Assembly: GCF_028890115.1 (NCBI RefSeq)
Contig: NZ_JARCJD010000001.1
Coordinates: forward strand, 1-64,000
Source: Phaeobacter sp. QD34_24
Lineage (GTDB): Bacteria; Pseudomonadota; Alphaproteobacteria; Rhodobacterales; Rhodobacteraceae
DNA: 64,000 bases
Reading direction: 5' to 3'
Shown: piece after piece, positions 1 through 8,912 of the stretch
Layout of the letters: every line of letters begins with the position of its first letter
How positions within the stretch are numbered: the stretch's first letter is position 1
The notes under the pieces: generated by a model
What the model was told of the DNA's origin: nothing
The model's database searches: none
Seen by the model: only the letters and a program-made list of their open reading frames with translations
Position numbers and translations under genes: made by a program

Positions 1-86
1 ACCCCAAGCGAGGCATTCAGAGAAGAGATGATGAAGCTAAGATAGAGAAAAACGTCGCAACGACCCTTGAACCATCACGCGTCGGG

Positions 87-440
87 TCATCTATGGCTGC
101 CCTTCCAGGGATCCGGCTCCCCTCGCATCACGCAGTCCAATTCACGGGTCGTAAGCGATCTGGTGGGAACTGCCCGTTTCAAGGGCATCCAAGGTTGCCA
201 TCCTTTCAATGTTCTTTGCCAATCAAATTCACCTGGAACACACTCCTGCGGAACCAAAAAATCTGTTCCGTAAACATGCCTGAGAAGTGGGTAGAAGTCA
301 TCCCAATCATCACCCCAGATCCCCAGATCTGTAACGATCTGGGTTTGAGACGTGACAGATGCCAACGCAGACTTTGACAGTCCATAACGTCTGAGCGCCA
401 ACAAAACACGACCTGGCGCATCATCGGATGTTGCTCTCAC
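87..440 (-). CDS. Small acidic protein, DUF1493-like
   Basis: A 117-residue soluble protein with no signal peptide or membrane segment. The middle (LGIWGDDWDDFYPLL, residues about 39-53) resembles the start of the DUF1493 family, whose role is unknown; that assignment is from memory of the motif and is tentative. The start is a GTG preceded by GGGAGGG about six bases upstream, one of the strongest ribosome binding sites in the window, which is the main reason for calling the gene real. It follows the SulP transporter gene on the same strand after 62 bases, so they may be co-transcribed, but no functional link is evident. Confidence 0.6.
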   Translation of the reverse strand: MRATSDDAPGRVLLALRRYGLSKSALASVTSQTQIVTDLGIWGDDWDDFYPLLRHVYGTDFLVPQECVPGEFDWQRTLKGWQPWMPLKRAVPTRSLTTRELDCVMRGEPDPWKGSHR

Positions 441-502
441 GTGAGACCCTCCCGGGACGTGAATGCCCCACGGCGAAGATCTCGGGCCAGGCTTCCGATG
501 GT

Positions 503-2254
503 TTAGCCTGGCAGTTTCTCCACCGATTTCAGGCTTTCGAAGGCCTCATTCTGGGACAGGAAGATCTCTCCGGTCAATGCATCAAGGAAATGGCTGCGCT
601 TCAGGCGATCCATCACAGGCCCCTTGACCTCGGACAAATGCAGAATCACCCCCATGTCAGACAGGCGTTGATTGATTTCCTCTAGCGATTCCAATGCGCT
701 CAAGTCGATTTCATTCACTGCCGAACACATGAGCACTACATGTTTGATCTGATCGCGCCCGGCATGAACGCGCGCCAGGATCATGTCCTCCATCCGCCGG
801 GCATTGGCGAAATACAGGCTTTCGTCGATGCGCAGCGTCACCAGGGACGGATCGGTCACAACCTCGTGGCGGTGGATATTGCGGAAATGTTCGGTCCCGG
901 GCACCTGCCCCACTTCGGCGACATGCGGACGCGAGGTTTTCCAGACGAACAGAAGCAAAGACACGAGGACGCCCGCGGCCACGCCCATTTCAACCCCGAC
1001 GATCAGCGTCAAAAGAATGGTCGTCAGGACCGCGGCAAAATCGGCCTTGGAATAGGTCCAGGCTGTTTTCAGGATCTTCAGATCCACCAGCGACAGCACC
1101 GCGATGATGATCGTCGCCGCCAGGGTCGCCTTGGGCAGGAAGTACAACAGCGGTGTCAGGAACAGCGCCGCGAATGTCAGGCCCACGGCGGTAAAGGCCC
1201 CGGCTGCGGGGGTTCGGGCACCAGCATCGAAGTTCACCACCGAACGGGCAAAGCCGCCCGTGACCGAATAGCCCCCGGACAGAGCTGAGGCGAGGTTGGC
1301 TGCACCGAGCGCCTTAAGTTCCTGGTTCGGATCGATTTTCTGACGCCGCTTGGCGGCAAGGGTTTGGGCGACCGAGACGCTTTCGACATAGCCGATGATG
1401 GTGATCAAGGCCGCAGGCCCGATCAACGCCGGGATAAGCGCCCAATCGATGTCGGGCAGACCAAGAGGCGGCAGGCCGGTCGGAACCGCGCCAACCACGG
1501 CAACGCCCCGTTCCGGCAGATTCAGCGCCCAGGACAGCAGGATGGTGCCGATCACCGCGAATACCGGACCGACCCGGGCTGCGGTTCCGGCTGCCTCTTT
1601 CGAAAGACCAATCCGTGTATGGAGGACGCCCGCCATGGAGCGGCGGACCCAGAACAGAAACCCAAGGGCGGCAGCGCCAACTGCCAGGGTCCAAAGGTTG
1701 GTTGCATCCGCCCCCTGCCCCAGCGAATACAGGATCTCGGGCAAATTGTGCCCATGGGCTGGAATGCCCAGCAGGTGTTTCAACTGGCTGACCGCAATCA
1801 GCAGGCCTGAGGCGGTGATGAACCCTGCGATCACCGGATGGGACAGCAGATTGGCGACAACGCCCAGTCGCAGCACCCCCATGGCCACCAACATCAGGCC
1901 CGACAGCAGCGCCAGAACCCCGGCCGACGCGGTGAATTCTGCCACCGTCTCCAGCCCCAAGGGCGCCAGAGCTGAGGCGCTCATCAGCGAAACAACCGCC
2001 ACGGGCCCTACCGCCAGAGCGCGCGAGGTGCCGAAAATCGCATAGGCCACCAGGGGCAGGATCGATGCGTAAAGCCCGACCTCGGCCGGAAGCCCCGCCA
2101 GCAACGCGTAGGCCAGCGACTGCGGGATCAGCATGATGGTGACGATCACCGCCGCTGTCATATCCCCGGCAAAGTCCGGTCGATCATAGCGTCGGCCCCA
2201 GTCGAGCACGGGAAACAGGGATTTCAGATCGAGGCGTGACAAGGGCGATGGCAT
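503..2254 (-). CDS. SulP/SLC26-family anion transporter with STAS domain
   Basis: An inner-membrane anion transporter of about 583 residues. The N-terminal two thirds hold about 10-12 hydrophobic helices, beginning with the SulP signature region (IMLIPQSLAYALLAGLPAE). The C-terminal part, roughly from residue 440, is a cytoplasmic STAS domain (VVLMCSAVNEIDLSALESL). Family members carry sulfate, bicarbonate or other anions with protons or sodium; the substrate cannot be read from sequence. I chose ATG at 2254, which begins MPSPLSRLDLKSLFP and has GAGG about 12 bases upstream, over the longer 2332 start, which lacks a ribosome binding site and adds 26 poorly conserved-looking residues. No carbonic anhydrase is fused or adjacent. 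Confidence 0.88.
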   Translation of the reverse strand: MPSPLSRLDLKSLFPVLDWGRRYDRPDFAGDMTAAVIVTIMLIPQSLAYALLAGLPAEVGLYASILPLVAYAIFGTSRALAVGPVAVVSLMSASALAPLGLETVAEFTASAGVLALLSGLMLVAMGVLRLGVVANLLSHPVIAGFITASGLLIAVSQLKHLLGIPAHGHNLPEILYSLGQGADATNLWTLAVGAAALGFLFWVRRSMAGVLHTRIGLSKEAAGTAARVGPVFAVIGTILLSWALNLPERGVAVVGAVPTGLPPLGLPDIDWALIPALIGPAALITIIGYVESVSVAQTLAAKRRQKIDPNQELKALGAANLASALSGGYSVTGGFARSVVNFDAGARTPAAGAFTAVGLTFAALFLTPLLYFLPKATLAATIIIAVLSLVDLKILKTAWTYSKADFAAVLTTILLTLIVGVEMGVAAGVLVSLLLFVWKTSRPHVAEVGQVPGTEHFRNIHRHEVVTDPSLVTLRIDESLYFANARRMEDMILARVHAGRDQIKHVVLMCSAVNEIDLSALESLEEINQRLSDMGVILHLSEVKGPVMDRLKRSHFLDALTGEIFLSQNEAFESLKSVEKLPG

Positions 2255-2992
2255 TTGGGTGACGATCCTCAACAAGCGCCGCAGGGCCTGGTCGGGCGCG
2301 CAGATCGGCTTAACATATTCCAAAAACCACATATAACTGCTTGAGGCTGGAGAAAACCCCTTTTGTTAAATTTATCTGCGTTTGGGGATCGACCGACAGC
2401 CTGTGAGATGTTAAAAATAAGTGAATACTCAGGTGCTTACGCAAAGGATTGGCGTTCATTGGGTGTTTTGCATTGCAATTTCGCACCCGTATTCCGGCAG
2501 GGCTTGATTTGCATTTTTGCAGAGCGCCGAAAATTCTGCTGGTCTTGCCGATGAACTCTCCGAAACGCTCTTGCGCCCATTTGCAGAAATAGCGGTTTGC
2601 CTGCGCTTTCCCAGCCTGAAATCGGCATTTGCGCTTTTGTGGTCTTTGGAACGGGGATCCTTGATTGACTGCCGCGGAAACGATGAAGGCGCCTTCCCAC
2701 CTTAACCTTCCTTACCGAAGATCAATCTGTGCGATCAAGAGGACAAGGTGCAGTCGGCCAGTCATGATCGCGCCTGTTAAGATCTCTCTTCATGATTTTG
2801 GATACGATGCGCCAAGAAGACCTGGATCTAACAACCGTTTTGACATTGCAAAACTGTGGAGATGAATGGGTTTTGGAAAAATGCAAATCCAAAAAGCAAG
2901 ACCGCAAAGCCGACAGGCCTTGCGGTCTTGTGAAACTCAGTGGCTGATGCCGCACGCCCCGCGCTGGACACAGGGCGTGGGAGGTTCAAAGG
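2255..2992. other. Gene-poor intergenic stretch
   Basis: About 740 bases between the SulP start and the end of the acyl-CoA dehydrogenase gene. Short open frames on both strands have no convincing ribosome binding site or protein-like composition. I recognise only the terminator at 2889-2930 and an imperfect palindrome near 2460-2487 (gggtg and gcaccc arms around TTGCATTGCAA). The SulP promoter must lie in the left part. Nothing else is supported. Confidence 0.6.
2889..2930 (-). terminator. Rho-independent terminator of the glutaryl-CoA dehydrogenase gene
   Basis: Perfect 11-bp inverted repeat, caagaccgcaa (2897-2907) and ttgcggtcttg (2920-2930), with a 12-base loop. On the minus strand it is followed by a run of five T. 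It lies 63 bases past the stop codon. Confidence 0.85.
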
Positions 2993-4213
2993 TTAAAAGA
3001 ACGCCTGCAAACCCGTCTGGGCGCGACCCAGAATCAGCGCGTGAACGTCATGGGTGCCCTCGTAGGTGTTAACGGTTTCAAGGTTCACCATGTGGCGAAT
3101 GACCTGGAATTCCAGGCTGATGCCGTTACCACCGTGCATGTCCCGCGCCATGCGCGCGATATCCAGAGCCTTGCCGCAGTTGTTGCGCTTGACGATGGAG
3201 ATCATCTCGGGTGCTGCGTTGGCGGCATCCATCAGGCGCCCCACCCGCAAGGACGATTGCAGGCCAAGCGCGATCTCGGTCTGCATGTTTGCCAACTTCA
3301 GCTGGAACAGCTGGGTGTTGGCCAGCGGACGGCCAAATTGGGTGCGGTCCAGACCGTATTGACGGGCCGCATGCCAGCAGGCCTCGGCCGCGCCCATGGC
3401 GCCCCAGCTGATGCCGTAACGCGCGCGGTTCAGACAGCCGAACGGGCCTTTCAACCCCTGCACATGGGGCAGCAGCGCATCTTCGCCCACTTCAACACCA
3501 TCCATGACGATCTCACCGGTGATCGAGGCGCGCAGCGAGGCCTTGTTCTGGATCTTCGGAGCAGAGAGACCCTTCATGCCTTTTTCCAGCACGAAGCCGC
3601 GGATCTTGCCACCATGCTCTTCGGACTTGGCCCAGACCACGAAGACATCCGCGATCGGCGCGTTGGAAATCCACATCTTGGATCCGGTCAGCTTGTAGCC
3701 GGTCGCGGTTTTCTCGGCGCGGGTCTTCATGCCGGCAGGGTCCGAGCCCGCATCGGGTTCTGTCAGGCCAAAGCAGCCGATCCATTCGCCAGAGGCCAGT
3801 TTCGGCAGGTATTTCTTACGCTGTTCCTCGCTGCCATAGGCATAGATCGGGTACATCACCAGCGAGCTTTGCACCGACATCATCGAGCGATAGCCGCTGT
3901 CGACGCGCTCAACCTCGCGGGCAACCAGGCCGTAGGACACATAGCCCGCGCCCAGCCCGCCGTATTCCTCGGGAATGGTGGTGCCCAAGAGGCCCATCTC
4001 GCCCATCTCGCGGAAGATCGCGGGATCGGTCTGTTCGTTCTCATAGGCTTCGGTGACGCGGGGCTGCAGTTTTTCCTGGGCATAGGCGCGGGCCGAGGCG
4101 GAGATCATTCGCTCGTCCTCGGTCAGCTGATCTTCCAGCCGCAGCGGATCTTCCCAGTTGAAGCTGCCAAGATCGGGGGCATCCTTGGCCCGCAGTTTAG
4201 GTGCATCGGTCAT
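2993..4213 (-). CDS. gcdH: Glutaryl-CoA dehydrogenase (acyl-CoA dehydrogenase family)
   Basis: An FAD flavoenzyme of 406 residues expected to oxidise and decarboxylate glutaryl-CoA to crotonyl-CoA in lysine/tryptophan/benzoate breakdown, passing electrons to ETF. The family landmarks are present: [14 protein letters not shown] and [18 protein letters not shown] in the middle domain, and the catalytic glutamate in [20 protein letters not shown] (about Glu385), placed where glutaryl-/isovaleryl-type enzymes differ in detail. Whole-length similarity to GcdH, including [19 protein letters not shown] near the N-terminus, makes this more likely than a short-chain acyl-CoA dehydrogenase. The longer frame to 4255 is rejected because [18 protein letters not shown] is the typical beginning. 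A LysR regulator is divergent and probably controls it. Confidence 0.88.
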   Translation of the reverse strand: MTDAPKLRAKDAPDLGSFNWEDPLRLEDQLTEDERMISASARAYAQEKLQPRVTEAYENEQTDPAIFREMGEMGLLGTTIPEEYGGLGAGYVSYGLVAREVERVDSGYRSMMSVQSSLVMYPIYAYGSEEQRKKYLPKLASGEWIGCFGLTEPDAGSDPAGMKTRAEKTATGYKLTGSKMWISNAPIADVFVVWAKSEEHGGKIRGFVLEKGMKGLSAPKIQNKASLRASITGEIVMDGVEVGEDALLPHVQGLKGPFGCLNRARYGISWGAMGAAEACWHAARQYGLDRTQFGRPLANTQLFQLKLANMQTEIALGLQSSLRVGRLMDAANAAPEMISIVKRNNCGKALDIARMARDMHGGNGISLEFQVIRHMVNLETVNTYEGTHDVHALILGRAQTGLQAFF

Positions 4214-4320
4214 TGTCGTGTTCCGTGGTTTAGGAATGGTCAAACTGTCGCACATCCTAATCCCGGGTTAAGAAAAAAAACAGCGAGACTTTGGCAATAA
4301 CATATGAGTAAATGTAATAC

Positions 4321-5232
4321 ATGCCCGCACCCCGTCGTTTTCTCCCCTCGATCTCTTCCCTGCGTGCGCTGGAGGCGCTTGAGCGCTTGGGCAGCGCCTC
4401 AGCCGCGGCAGCGGAATTGTCGCTGACACAGGGCGCTGTCAGCCGCCAGCTGCAAACACTGGAGCGGCAATTGGGGCTGGACCTGGTGCAGAGAGACGGC
4501 AAGACGCTGTCTCTGTCTCCGCAAGCGGTTGAATATGCGTCAGAAGTCAGGATGGCCCTGAACCAGATCGCGCAGGCGACGCTGCGCCTGCAAACCGCAC
4601 CTTTGGCGGGGACACTGAACCTGGCGATCCTGCCGGCCTTTGGCATGCGCTGGCTGATGCCGCGGCTGCCGGAGTTTGCCCGGCTGCACCCGGATGTCAC
4701 CATCAATATGACCACCAGGTTGCAGCCATTCAATTTTGCGGCGGAAGTCTTTGATGCAGCGATCCATTTTGGCGAGGCAGAATGGCCGGGCACGGATTCT
4801 CTGTTGCTAAAGAGCGAGCAATTGATCCCGGTATGCGCGCCGGATTTGCTGCGCGGGCAGGAGATCAAGACCCCGGAACAGATCCGGTCCCTGCCGCTCT
4901 TGCATATCCAGACCCGCCCCGATGCCTGGTCGGATTGGTTCACCGACAAGGGCGTCATGCCGCCAAAGACCGGCAGCGGCAGCATGTATGATCAATTTGC
5001 AACCATCACCCAGGCGGCCCTGCACGGGCTGGGGGTCGCCTTGATGCCGGATTACCTGGTGGAGCAGGATCTGGCGACGGGGCGGCTGGTGGCCCTGCAC
5101 CCTGCCCCGAGCGAGACGCGCGGCGCCTATTATCTGGTCTGGCCCAGTAGCAAATCGCGTATGCCGGAACTGGCCAAATTCCGCGATTGGCTGGCCACAA
5201 AGGCGCAGCCCGAAGACCCGCTGCCGCGCTGA
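4321..5232 (+). CDS. LysR-family transcriptional regulator (GcvA-like)
   Basis: A 303-residue DNA-binding regulator. Residues about 10-68 form the LysR winged helix-turn-helix (LRALEALERLGSASAAAAEL, then LTQGAVSRQLQTLERQLG), followed by a periplasmic-binding-protein-like effector domain of the GcvA type (PAFGMRWLMPRLPEF, GLGVALMPDYLVE). It is divergent from the glutaryl-CoA dehydrogenase gene with 107 bases between the starts, the usual arrangement for a LysR protein regulating its neighbour; the inducer is unknown but a glutaryl-CoA-pathway metabolite is a fair guess. A short inverted repeat ACAT-N8-ATGT at 4300-4315 could be part of its site. The ATG has no recognisable Shine-Dalgarno sequence. 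Confidence 0.88.
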   Translation: MPAPRRFLPSISSLRALEALERLGSASAAAAELSLTQGAVSRQLQTLERQLGLDLVQRDGKTLSLSPQAVEYASEVRMALNQIAQATLRLQTAPLAGTLNLAILPAFGMRWLMPRLPEFARLHPDVTINMTTRLQPFNFAAEVFDAAIHFGEAEWPGTDSLLLKSEQLIPVCAPDLLRGQEIKTPEQIRSLPLLHIQTRPDAWSDWFTDKGVMPPKTGSGSMYDQFATITQAALHGLGVALMPDYLVEQDLATGRLVALHPAPSETRGAYYLVWPSSKSRMPELAKFRDWLATKAQPEDPLPR

Positions 5233-5275
5233 AAAACAGGGTGTGCAACCTGTGCACCCCCTGTACATCATCCGT

Positions 5276-5296
5276 GCACCGCCCATGCAGCGGTGC
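5276..5296. terminator. Hairpin between convergent lysR and phoB
   Basis: Perfect 7-bp stem gcaccgc/gcggtgc with a 7-base loop in the 82-base gap between two convergent genes. No T-run follows on either strand, so it is at best a weak or Rho-assisted terminator. Confidence 0.35.
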
Positions 5297-5314
5297 GATA
5301 GCCGGGTAATCCCC

Positions 5315-6004
5315 TTAGCCGAGCGCGTAGCCGGCGCCACGCACGGTGCGCACGGGATCGTCACCGCCGTGTTGGGTCAGCGCCTTGCGCAATCGACCGA
5401 TGTGAACATCGACGGTGCGGGTGTCCACATAGATGTCGCGGCCCCAGACCCGGTCCAGCAGCTGTTCGCGGCTCCAGACCCGGCCCGGTTTTTCCATGAA
5501 GGTGGAAAGCAGGCGAAATTCGGTCGGTCCCAGTTTCAGCGGCTGATCCGAACGGCTCACCTTATGGGTTTCCGCATCCAGAATGATATCGTCGAACTCC
5601 AGGCGCATCCCCACGGTGGAGGGGCGCACGCGGCGCAGCTGGGTACGCACCCGGGCCATCAGTTCGATCACCGAATAGGGTTTCACCACATAATCATCGG
5701 CGCCGGTTTCAAGGCCGCGTACCTTGTCCACCTCTTCGGAGCGCGCCGAGAGCATGATGATCGGAATGGCGCGGGTCTCGGGGCGCGACTTCAGGCGGCG
5801 GCAGACCTCGATCCCGCTCAGATTGGGCATCATCCAGTCCAGCACGATGATATCGGGCGTGTCTTCCTCGACCAGAAGCAGCGCCTCTTCGCCGTTTTCC
5901 GCGCGGATCACGCGAAACCCGTCGGCCTCCAGATTATAGGCGAGCACTTCACGCTGGGCGAGTTCGTCTTCGACGACCAGAACAGTGGGCTGATCGGCTG
6001 CCAT
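5315..6004 (-). CDS. phoB: Phosphate regulon response regulator PhoB
   Basis: A 229-residue OmpR/PhoB-type response regulator that activates the phosphate-starvation regulon. The receiver domain has the acidic pair Glu12-Asp13, the phospho-acceptor Asp56 in IIVLDWMMP and the conserved lysine in DDYVVKPYS. The C-terminal winged helix begins about residue 130 and includes LGPTEFRLLSTFMEKPGRVW and TRTVDVHIGRLRKAL, typical of PhoB. It is the last gene of the pst block, two bases after the phoU stop codon, which fixes its identity as PhoB rather than another OmpR-type regulator. Expression presumably comes from the pstS Pho box and hence is autoregulated. Confidence 0.96.
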   Translation of the reverse strand: MAADQPTVLVVEDELAQREVLAYNLEADGFRVIRAENGEEALLLVEEDTPDIIVLDWMMPNLSGIEVCRRLKSRPETRAIPIIMLSARSEEVDKVRGLETGADDYVVKPYSVIELMARVRTQLRRVRPSTVGMRLEFDDIILDAETHKVSRSDQPLKLGPTEFRLLSTFMEKPGRVWSREQLLDRVWGRDIYVDTRTVDVHIGRLRKALTQHGGDDPVRTVRGAGYALG

Positions 6005-6006
6005 GG

Positions 6007-6717
6007 TCAGACCTCCTGCGGCGTGGTCGAGGTCATGTCGGCCTTGGGCCGGTCATCCTCGGGGCGGCTGCCGGTGACCAGATAGATCAGCTCCTCGCAG
6101 ATCGAGGTGACGTGGTCGCCCATACGCTCGATGTTCTTGGCAATGAAATGCAGGTGCATGCAGGGGGTGATATTGCGCGGATCTTCCATCATGTGGGTCA
6201 GGAATTCGCGGAACATGGCGTTATACATCTGATCCACGTCGCGGTCGCGGCTGATCACGTCTCGGGCCAGTTCGGTATCGCGCTGAATATAGGCATCCAG
6301 CGCATCCTTCAGCATCAGCTCCACCTCGCGCGCCATCCGGCGCAGTGCGGCGGCGCTTTCGGGGTTGTCATTGCCCTGGATCAGCACACCGGTGCGTTTG
6401 GCGATGTTCTTGGCATAATCACCGATGCGCTCCAGGTTTCCGGCGATCTTCATCACCGACAGCACCACGCGCAGATCCACGGCGGCAGGCGAGCGGATTG
6501 CGATAACGCGCGCGGCGTCCTCGTTGATCAGCTCTTCCAGACCGTCGATCGCCTTGTCGTCAGCGCGCACCTTCTGGGCCAGCTCTTCGTCGCGGGTTTC
6601 CAGGGCGCGGGCGGATTCCATGATGGCCGCCTCGACCAGGCCGCCCATCTTCATGATCCGGGCCTGAATGGCTTCAAGATCCCGGTCGAATGCGGATGCG
6701 ATATGTTGTTCTTCCAT
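6007..6717 (-). CDS. phoU: Phosphate transport system regulator PhoU
   Basis: A 236-residue cytoplasmic all-helical protein made of two tandem three-helix PhoU repeats. Conserved metal-site segments are visible in each half: NLERIGDYAKNIAKR and NIERMGDHVTSICEE. PhoU couples the Pst transporter to PhoR, keeping the regulon off when phosphate is plentiful. It sits between pstB (21 bases upstream) and phoB (2 bases downstream), the usual order in alphaproteobacteria. Confidence 0.96.
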   Translation of the reverse strand: MEEQHIASAFDRDLEAIQARIMKMGGLVEAAIMESARALETRDEELAQKVRADDKAIDGLEELINEDAARVIAIRSPAAVDLRVVLSVMKIAGNLERIGDYAKNIAKRTGVLIQGNDNPESAAALRRMAREVELMLKDALDAYIQRDTELARDVISRDRDVDQMYNAMFREFLTHMMEDPRNITPCMHLHFIAKNIERMGDHVTSICEELIYLVTGSRPEDDRPKADMTSTTPQEV

Positions 6718-6738
6718 GTCTCAGTCCTTGCGAGGGGA

Positions 6739-7533
6739 TCAGCCGATCCGGCCGGTGATATAGCTTTCGGTGCGCGGATCTTCGGGGTTGGTGAAGATCT
6801 GACCGGTGTTTCCGAATTCCACCAGGTTGCCGAGGTGGAAGAAGGCGGTTTTCTGGCTGACGCGAGCGGCCTGCTGCATCGAGTGGGTGACGATCACCAC
6901 CGAATAGCTGGCACGCAGCTCGTCGATCAGCTCTTCGACCTGGGCGGTCGCGATCGGGTCCAGCGCCGAACAGGGTTCATCCATCAACAGAACCTCGGGC
7001 TCGGTGGCCACGGCGCGGGCGATGCACAGGCGTTGTTGCTGACCACCCGAAAGCCCGGTGCCGGGGGCGTGCAGGCGGTCCTTGACCTCGTCCCAGATGG
7101 CGCCACGGCGCAGGCTCTTCTCGACGATCTCATCCAGGTCGGCCTTGTTGCGCGCGAGGCCGTGAATGCGCGGGCCATAGGCCACGTTGTCATAGATCGA
7201 CTTCGGGAACGGGTTGGGTTTCTGGAACACCATGCCGACCTTGGCACGCAGCTGTACCGGGTCGACGCGCTTGTCATAGATGTCTTCGCCATCCAGCAGG
7301 ATCTCGCCGGTGACGCGGCAGATATCGATGGTGTCATTCATGCGGTTCAGGCACCGCAGGAAGGTCGACTTGCCGCAGCCCGAGGGGCCGATGAATGCGG
7401 TGACAGTGTTGTCCTCGATCTCGACGTTCACGTCCTTGATCGCATGGGTGTCGCCATAATAGACGTTGACGTTCTTCGCCGAGATTTTGGTCGTATTGGT
7501 CACAGTCTTGTCCAGTCTGCTCATGTCGTTCAT
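6739..7533 (-). CDS. pstB: Phosphate ABC transporter ATP-binding protein PstB
   Basis: A 264-residue ATPase of the high-affinity phosphate importer. It has the Walker A motif GPSGCGKST, the signature LSGGQQQRL, the Walker [12 protein letters not shown] and the H-loop histidine in [13 protein letters not shown], plus the PstB-specific [12 protein letters not shown] and [17 protein letters not shown] segments. It starts 11 bases after the pstA stop codon. An alternative start four codons in (the second methionine) is possible. Confidence 0.97.
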   Translation of the reverse strand: MNDMSRLDKTVTNTTKISAKNVNVYYGDTHAIKDVNVEIEDNTVTAFIGPSGCGKSTFLRCLNRMNDTIDICRVTGEILLDGEDIYDKRVDPVQLRAKVGMVFQKPNPFPKSIYDNVAYGPRIHGLARNKADLDEIVEKSLRRGAIWDEVKDRLHAPGTGLSGGQQQRLCIARAVATEPEVLLMDEPCSALDPIATAQVEELIDELRASYSVVIVTHSMQQAARVSQKTAFFHLGNLVEFGNTGQIFTNPEDPRTESYITGRIG

Positions 7534-7544
7534 GTCGATGCCCC

Positions 7545-8912
7545 TTACCAGCGGCGTTCAAACCGGCGGCGCAGGATCACAGCCACCGTATTCATGGTTA
7601 CAAGGAAAACCAAAAGGATAATGATGCCGCCCCAGGCGCGTTCGTAGAACGCGGGGTCGGCGCGTTTGGCCCATTCGTAGATCTGCGCGGGCATGGCCGA
7701 GTTGGGCGCCAGCAACCCGTCAGCGATGGTTTCCGGCGCATTGGAGGCGATGAAACCCACCATGCCGATCAGCAACAGCGGCGCGGTTTCTCCCAGCGCC
7801 TGCGCCAGGCCGATGATGGTGCCGGTCAGGATACCGGGGGCGGCCAACGGCAGCACGTGGTGGAACACCGCCTGCATCTTCGAGGCCCCGACCCCAAGTG
7901 CCGCATCCCGGATCGAGGGCGGCACCGCCTTCAGCGCGGCGCGGGTGGAGATGATGATCGTCGGCAGGGTCATCAGCGTCAGCACCAGACCGCCCACCAG
8001 CGGCGCCGACATCGGCAGGTGCATGTAGTTGATGAAGACGGCCAGGCCGAGGATACCAAAGACGATCGAGGGCACCGCGGCGAGGTTGGAGATATTCACC
8101 TCGATGATGTCCGTCAGCCAGTTCTTGGGCGCGAATTCCTCAAGATAGATCGAGGCGGCCACGCCGATGGGCAGGGCCAGGGCCAGAACCACCAGCATCA
8201 TGAACAGGGAACCCATCATGGAAACCCCGATGCCTGCCGCTTCGGGCCGTTGGTCGGAGGCATCCGCGCCGATGATGAAATCAAGGTTGAAGGTCTTCTC
8301 GATCACACCGGCGGCGACCAGCGCATCCACCAGATCCAGCTGCCCTGCCGAGATATTCTTGTCGTTCTCGATGCTGTCGCGGCTGACGCGGCCCTTCAGG
8401 TAGCCATCGACGCGGCTTTGCGCCAGGAAGCGGAACTCGACGGTCTGGCCGATTTGATCGGGGTTCTCGATCACATAGGCGCGCAGCTGCGCGGCAGCGT
8501 CCTTGGACAGCAGACCGGCCAACTCCTTGGACTTGAGGCCGGTTTCAATGCCAAGAGCATCGACCGTGCTTTCCATCGCGCCCTTGATCAGCGGTGCGTA
8601 GCCGAAGGTGGTGACCTTCTTGATATCGTCAAGATCGCGATTGCCCTTCTTGTCGAGCTTGCTCTCCAACAGTTCCACATCAAGGGTGATGAAGGTCTGC
8701 TGAAAGGCACCGGTGCCACGGCTGACGATGGTGGTGACCAGCACCAGGAGCATGATCAGGCCCACCACGATGGCCGCGATGCCATAGCCGCGAAAGCGCA
8801 TTTCGGCGGCGTTGCGTTTGCGGGTGCGGGCATTCTGCGTCAGAAGGGAGCCGCCTTTGGTCTGCCCTGCAGCGCCGCCCATGGGGGTCGGGGATTGGCT
8901 GATATCGGTCAT
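7545..8912 (-). CDS. pstA: Phosphate ABC transporter permease PstA
   Basis: A 455-residue inner-membrane permease. The first transmembrane helix (about 41-65) is followed by a long, probably periplasmic region of about 160 residues before the five-to-six-helix permease core with the EAA loop ([20 protein letters not shown]). The extra N-terminal domain corresponds to the DUF3333 region found in alphaproteobacterial PstA and explains the length compared with about 296 residues in E. coli. Its ATG overlaps the pstC stop codon by one base (TAATG), indicating translational coupling. Confidence 0.95.
   Translation of the reverse strand: MTDISQSPTPMGGAAGQTKGGSLLTQNARTRKRNAAEMRFRGYGIAAIVVGLIMLLVLVTTIVSRGTGAFQQTFITLDVELLESKLDKKGNRDLDDIKKVTTFGYAPLIKGAMESTVDALGIETGLKSKELAGLLSKDAAAQLRAYVIENPDQIGQTVEFRFLAQSRVDGYLKGRVSRDSIENDKNISAGQLDLVDALVAAGVIEKTFNLDFIIGADASDQRPEAAGIGVSMMGSLFMMLVVLALALPIGVAASIYLEEFAPKNWLTDIIEVNISNLAAVPSIVFGILGLAVFINYMHLPMSAPLVGGLVLTLMTLPTIIISTRAALKAVPPSIRDAALGVGASKMQAVFHHVLPLAAPGILTGTIIGLAQALGETAPLLLIGMVGFIASNAPETIADGLLAPNSAMPAQIYEWAKRADPAFYERAWGGIIILLVFLVTMNTVAVILRRRFERRW

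Noticed and set aside
2437-2700. 87-residue minus-strand reading frame in the gene-poor stretch
   Set aside because: No ribosome binding site, no recognisable motif and Arg/Gln-rich shadow-like composition.
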